Source: Labia minor
Lineage: Eukaryota > Arthropoda > Insecta > Dermaptera > Spongiphoridae
Length of the DNA: 64,000 nucleotides
Direction of reading: 5' to 3'
Assembly (NCBI GenBank): GCA_963082975.1
Contig: OY720347.1
Coordinates: 16,288,225-16,352,224, forward strand
The position numbers and the translations under genes were made by a program. Positions 61,466 through 64,000 of the stretch are shown piece after piece; the stretch's first letter is position 1, and each line of letters begins with the position of its first letter. The notes below the pieces were generated by a model, which saw only the letters and a list, made by a program, of their open reading frames with translations, was not told where the DNA came from and did not search any database.

Positions 61466-61920
61466 TATATTTTTATTGGAAAATAAATTACATTATACTA
61501 TTATTAATATTATATCGTATTTTCTTCTAACTATTGTTATATTATACGGTTTTTGATTAACCCTTTAAGTTTGTATATATAAAAAAATATTCTTATACTG
61601 AGAATATTTTTAATTAAAAATTTTAAATACATTTTCTCTTTAAGATGTGTAAGAGAAAAAAAGAAAGGATTTTTATTGTTTAGTGAGAATATATTATAAT
61701 TTTAGAAAAAATGATAAACTTAATATTAAATCATATACTTAAGAAGTTATTTTTTATTGATATTAAATATATATTAATATATATTATTATATTATATTTC
61801 ATTATTTCTTAGTTTACATTGAAATCTCCAAATAAAAATAATAATTTGTGTTTTTAATATAAAATAATTTGAAAAAAAAAATGGGAATTAAAAATTAATC
61901 ATGATTTTGTTATGTTTCAG

Positions 61921-62133
61921 TTTTAAATGTGGCAGCAGGCAAAGCTCCCATGCAAATTAGCTCGGAACTGGGTGGAATACCTCAGAAAGCAATTGATGGG
62001 AGTACTTCAGCTTATTTTAATAGTGATACTTGCACGTTGACCAAGCATGAACGTGTGCCATGGTGGTATGTCAATTTACTTGAACCCTACATGGTTCAAT
62101 TGGTTCGGCTAGATTTTGGCAAATCGTGTTGTG
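61921..62133 (+). CDS. fw: furrowed-like gene, coding exon 3 (first half of fucolectin-type domain)
   Basis: Encodes residues 100-170 and the first base of codon 171 (phase 1 in and out); acceptor TATGTTTCAG, donor GTAAGT at 62134. It begins LNVAAGKAPMQISSE and continues QKAIDGSTSAYF, C137, PWWYVNLLEPYMVQLVRLDF and KSCCG. This is the eel-fucolectin/tachylectin-4/pentraxin-1 (FTP) domain pattern: NVA.GK opening, DG in the ligand loop, PWW.V.L core, and the adjacent Cys169-Cys170 pair. The family binds fucose or other glycans with calcium; binding by this protein is inferred. The near-uninterrupted match in domain order to furrowed supports the gene name. The open frame continues only to 62153 if the intron is not removed. 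Confidence 0.95.
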
Positions 62134-62486
62134 GTAAGTTAACAAAACAATAACAAAAAAAAACAAATAAAAACCAAAACAATAGTAATACTAACGACAT
62201 TCCAGGATTGTAACCTATTTTATCCACCCATCGTTATAACTAACAATACAACCCTTTTTTTTTTATTCAATCACTTTGGCAAACTATCATAATAATAGCC
62301 ACGGACTTTCATTTCATTTAAAATTACGGATATTTCCAAATTATTATTAGCTTAAATAATTGATATCAATCGAATGTTACGCTTTTAGTCAATCTTATTT
62401 GAATTATATTCTACATTTTTCACTTTCTCTTCAATCTCTATTGTACTTTTTTTTTAATTCTTTGTGTTTAATGTTATTTATTCAAG
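62134..62486 (+). other. fw: Intron 3 of the furrowed-like gene (353 bp)
   Basis: GTAAGT donor, TTATTCAAG acceptor, phase 1, AT-rich with a T-rich tract before the acceptor. It splits the FTP domain right after Cys169-Cys170-Gly171. Confidence 0.9.
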
Positions 62487-62707
62487 GCGGAGAGAATGGC
62501 GCAACGATCATTGTTCGTGTTGGTAATAATCGACCGGATTTAGGCACCAACCCTATTTGTAATAAATATACAGGATTTTTAGAAGAGGGTAAACCATTAT
62601 TTTTGCCATGCAACCCACCGATGCCAGGTGCATTCGTTAGTGTCCATCTCGAAGGTCATGGACCAAGTCAGTTATCCATTTGTGAAGCTTTTGTATATAC
62701 AGATCAG
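62487..62707 (+). CDS. fw: furrowed-like gene, coding exon 4 (second half of fucolectin-type domain)
   Basis: Encodes residues 171-244 (phase 1 in, phase 0 out), donor CAG|GTAAAT at 62708. Reads GGENGATIIVRVGNNRPDLG, then TNPICNKYTGFLEEG, PLFLPCNPPMPGAFVSVHLE and LSICEAFVYTDQ. The VRVGN strand, NP.C, the mid-domain Cys212 and the closing LSICE strand complete the FTP domain (residues 102 to about 241), with Cys195, Cys212 and Cys236 as expected. In furrowed the next segment leads into a C-type lectin domain; that exon is beyond the window. The acceptor at 62486 was preferred to reading through from upstream because it restores both phase and domain. Confidence 0.95.
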
Positions 62708-63336
62708 GTAAATAAAAAAATAACAAAAAAATGCTTCAATTTCTATTTTTAATAAGGGGAAATAATTTAATTTTAATGGATGGATACATTTGAATAAATT
62801 AAAAAAAAAAAATAAATATTATCGATAACAAAAAGTTAATAATACAAAAAAAAAAATTGTAATAAAATTTCTCTCATACCACTTAAATTTATTATAAATC
62901 AACCATCCAATTGAGTTTAATTTTAATATTTCATAATCATTTAAAAGATTTAAGAAAATTCTTATTAGACATTTAAAAATAATATTTAAATAAAATATAT
63001 AATAAATTACAAGTAGATATATAATATTATTTTATTATAACTGAATTATTTACAATATTAGAGAATAAAGAATATAATACTTAATTATTTTTTAAATTAT
63101 TCTATTCTATAATTTAAAAAAAAAAATTATTTGTATTAGAAGTAAATACTTCATTTATACCCTAAAATAGCATGTGCAATGAATTATTTTTAATATATAT
63201 TATTACATATAAATATCTATGAAATTTTGTAATTGAAGCATTTTTAGAATTTTTATTTTATAACTTAAATTAAATTTGAAAAATATCAAATTATTCAATA
63301 TGTAGATTATATACATTATTTTCTTAATTTTTTTTT
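62708..63336 (+). other. fw: Start of intron 4; AT-rich, nothing further seen
   Basis: Begins GTAAAT. No acceptor with a plausible following exon was seen before the end of the window. Intron 4 extends past 64000. Confidence 0.7.
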
Positions 63337-63927
63337 ATTATCTCGTCAGAGATATAGTATTGCGATCATGAAAATTTTCGATGTCGAGATTTTGATGTTT
63401 TTATACGTTTATAACGTATCACTAAGGTTGAGAAAAATACAATGTGTGTGTATGTATGTAGACAAGATTACGCAAAAAAGATTTAAGAAAGAATCATGAA
63501 ATTTGGTACACCGACATTATTCAAAATTCGTAGTTTTCTATCAACTTTTGAGAAATGTAGCTCTTTCAGAAAAGGGTCATCACGTACCACGTTTTCATTG
63601 TTTTTCCTATAAGCTGACCGTAAAAATAAAGATATATATTTGATAGTTTTTCACATGATTAAAAATTGTATAAAAATGCTATATATAGAATTTCAGCTTG
63701 ATTGAATCGTTGAAAGTACCCGAATTAATTTTTTAACACTGCAAATCACGCGCCAGCATGTGACGTGGTGCCATCAACAATGAGCCAAACATGCGCTGAT
63801 TTAATAAATATTATTTTTCAATTTTAATTTATAATTTATAATTAATTAAATTTAATTTAAATTTAATATATGTTATTTAATCCAATTCAAATTGCGAGAT
63901 AATCGAGTGGAGACACTCCAGCTTATT
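63337..63927 (+). mobile_element. HINE-like family A, near-full copy in intron 4
   Basis: Starts at TTATCTCGTCAGAGATATAG (5' hairpin with a few changes), then the TG/TATG microsatellite (63444-63460), 'acaagattacgcaaaaaaga', and a GCATGTGACGTGGTGCC block (63755-63775). Further on are the internal inverted motif GCGAGATAAT, the hairpin GAGTG-GAGA-CACTC (63905-63918) and GCTTATT. Confidence 0.9.
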
Positions 63928-64000
63928 TATTCTCATATTATATAATATATAATGGTTTACTATTTTATTAATTATTTTTTAAGGGAATTTCTTTCGTTTT

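Larger units (their letters stand above)
18133..61920 (+). other. fw: Intron 2 of the furrowed-like gene (43.8 kb)
   Basis: Donor GTAAGC at 18133, acceptor GTTTCAG ending at 61920, phase 1. The exon sequences on both sides join in frame. It holds most of the mobile elements of this window. No coding exon was seen inside. Stretches without any feature I can support: 18691-21296, 24281-26323, 26523-27744, 29397-30490, 31834-35580, 36282-39859, 40379-42703, 42991-44043, 45251-46169, 46696-47955, 48242-49461, 50717-51800, 52231-53066, 54329-55032, 58923-60916 and 61468-61900. All are AT-rich with scattered microsatellites. Confidence 0.8.

Noticed and set aside
62360-62752. 130-codon open frame starting MISIECYAF
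   Set aside because: Only 62487-62707 is exon. The upstream part is intron 3 read through and the downstream part is past the donor at 62708.

Overview
The window is animal nuclear DNA, very AT-rich (roughly three quarters A+T outside coding sequence). It most likely comes from an arthropod, probably an insect. Reasons: the one recognisable gene looks like the arthropod gene furrowed, introns are spliceosomal, and the repeats are typical of arthropods (mariner, hAT and piggyBac-type MITEs, tRNA-derived SINE-like insertions, a Penelope-like terminus, and many DINE-1/HINE-like rolling-circle elements with (GTCC)n or (GTAT)n cores). Species cannot be told from the sequence alone.

Gene. The plus strand carries the 5' part of one multi-exon gene with four coding exons: 4912-4999 (signal peptide), 17923-18132 (one sushi/CCP domain), and 61921-62133 plus 62487-62707 (one fucolectin/tachylectin-4/pentraxin-1 type domain). 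Phases at the three complete introns agree (all phase 1), every donor is GT and every acceptor AG, and the joined exons read 244 codons without a stop. The domain order and residues match furrowed (fw), a selectin-like cell-surface protein. The C-type lectin, further sushi repeats and membrane anchor expected of the family would lie beyond 64000. Upstream is a GC-rich 5' region (about 4660-4911) with a perfect NRF-1/Ewg-type palindrome. Intron 1 is 12.9 kb, intron 2 is 43.8 kb and intron 3 is 353 bp.

Region by region. 1-4657: upstream DNA with repeat fragments and one exon-like piece (2729-2816). 5000-17922 (intron 1): three hAT-type elements or fragments, a dead non-LTR tail, a small insertion with 23-bp flanking repeats, a dead mariner with a duplicated C-terminus, and a foldback element. 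18133-61920 (intron 2): Penelope-like foldback, four mariner-derived elements, a large inverted repeat, many HINE-like copies (several nested or tandem), two SINE-like insertions with 14-bp target duplications, hAT MITEs, and a near-perfect mariner foldback just before exon 3. 62708-64000: start of intron 4 with one full HINE-like copy.

Most notable pattern: at least four sequence families (called A, B, C and J here) share one layout: a 5' motif repeated inverted near the 3' end, a microsatellite in the middle, and a short 3' hairpin just outside the internal inverted motif. This is the DINE-1/HINE (Helentron-derived) layout. They cover about a tenth of the window. Family B also carries two CRE palindromes exactly 20 bp apart. 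No tRNA or rRNA gene, CRISPR array or second intact gene was found.
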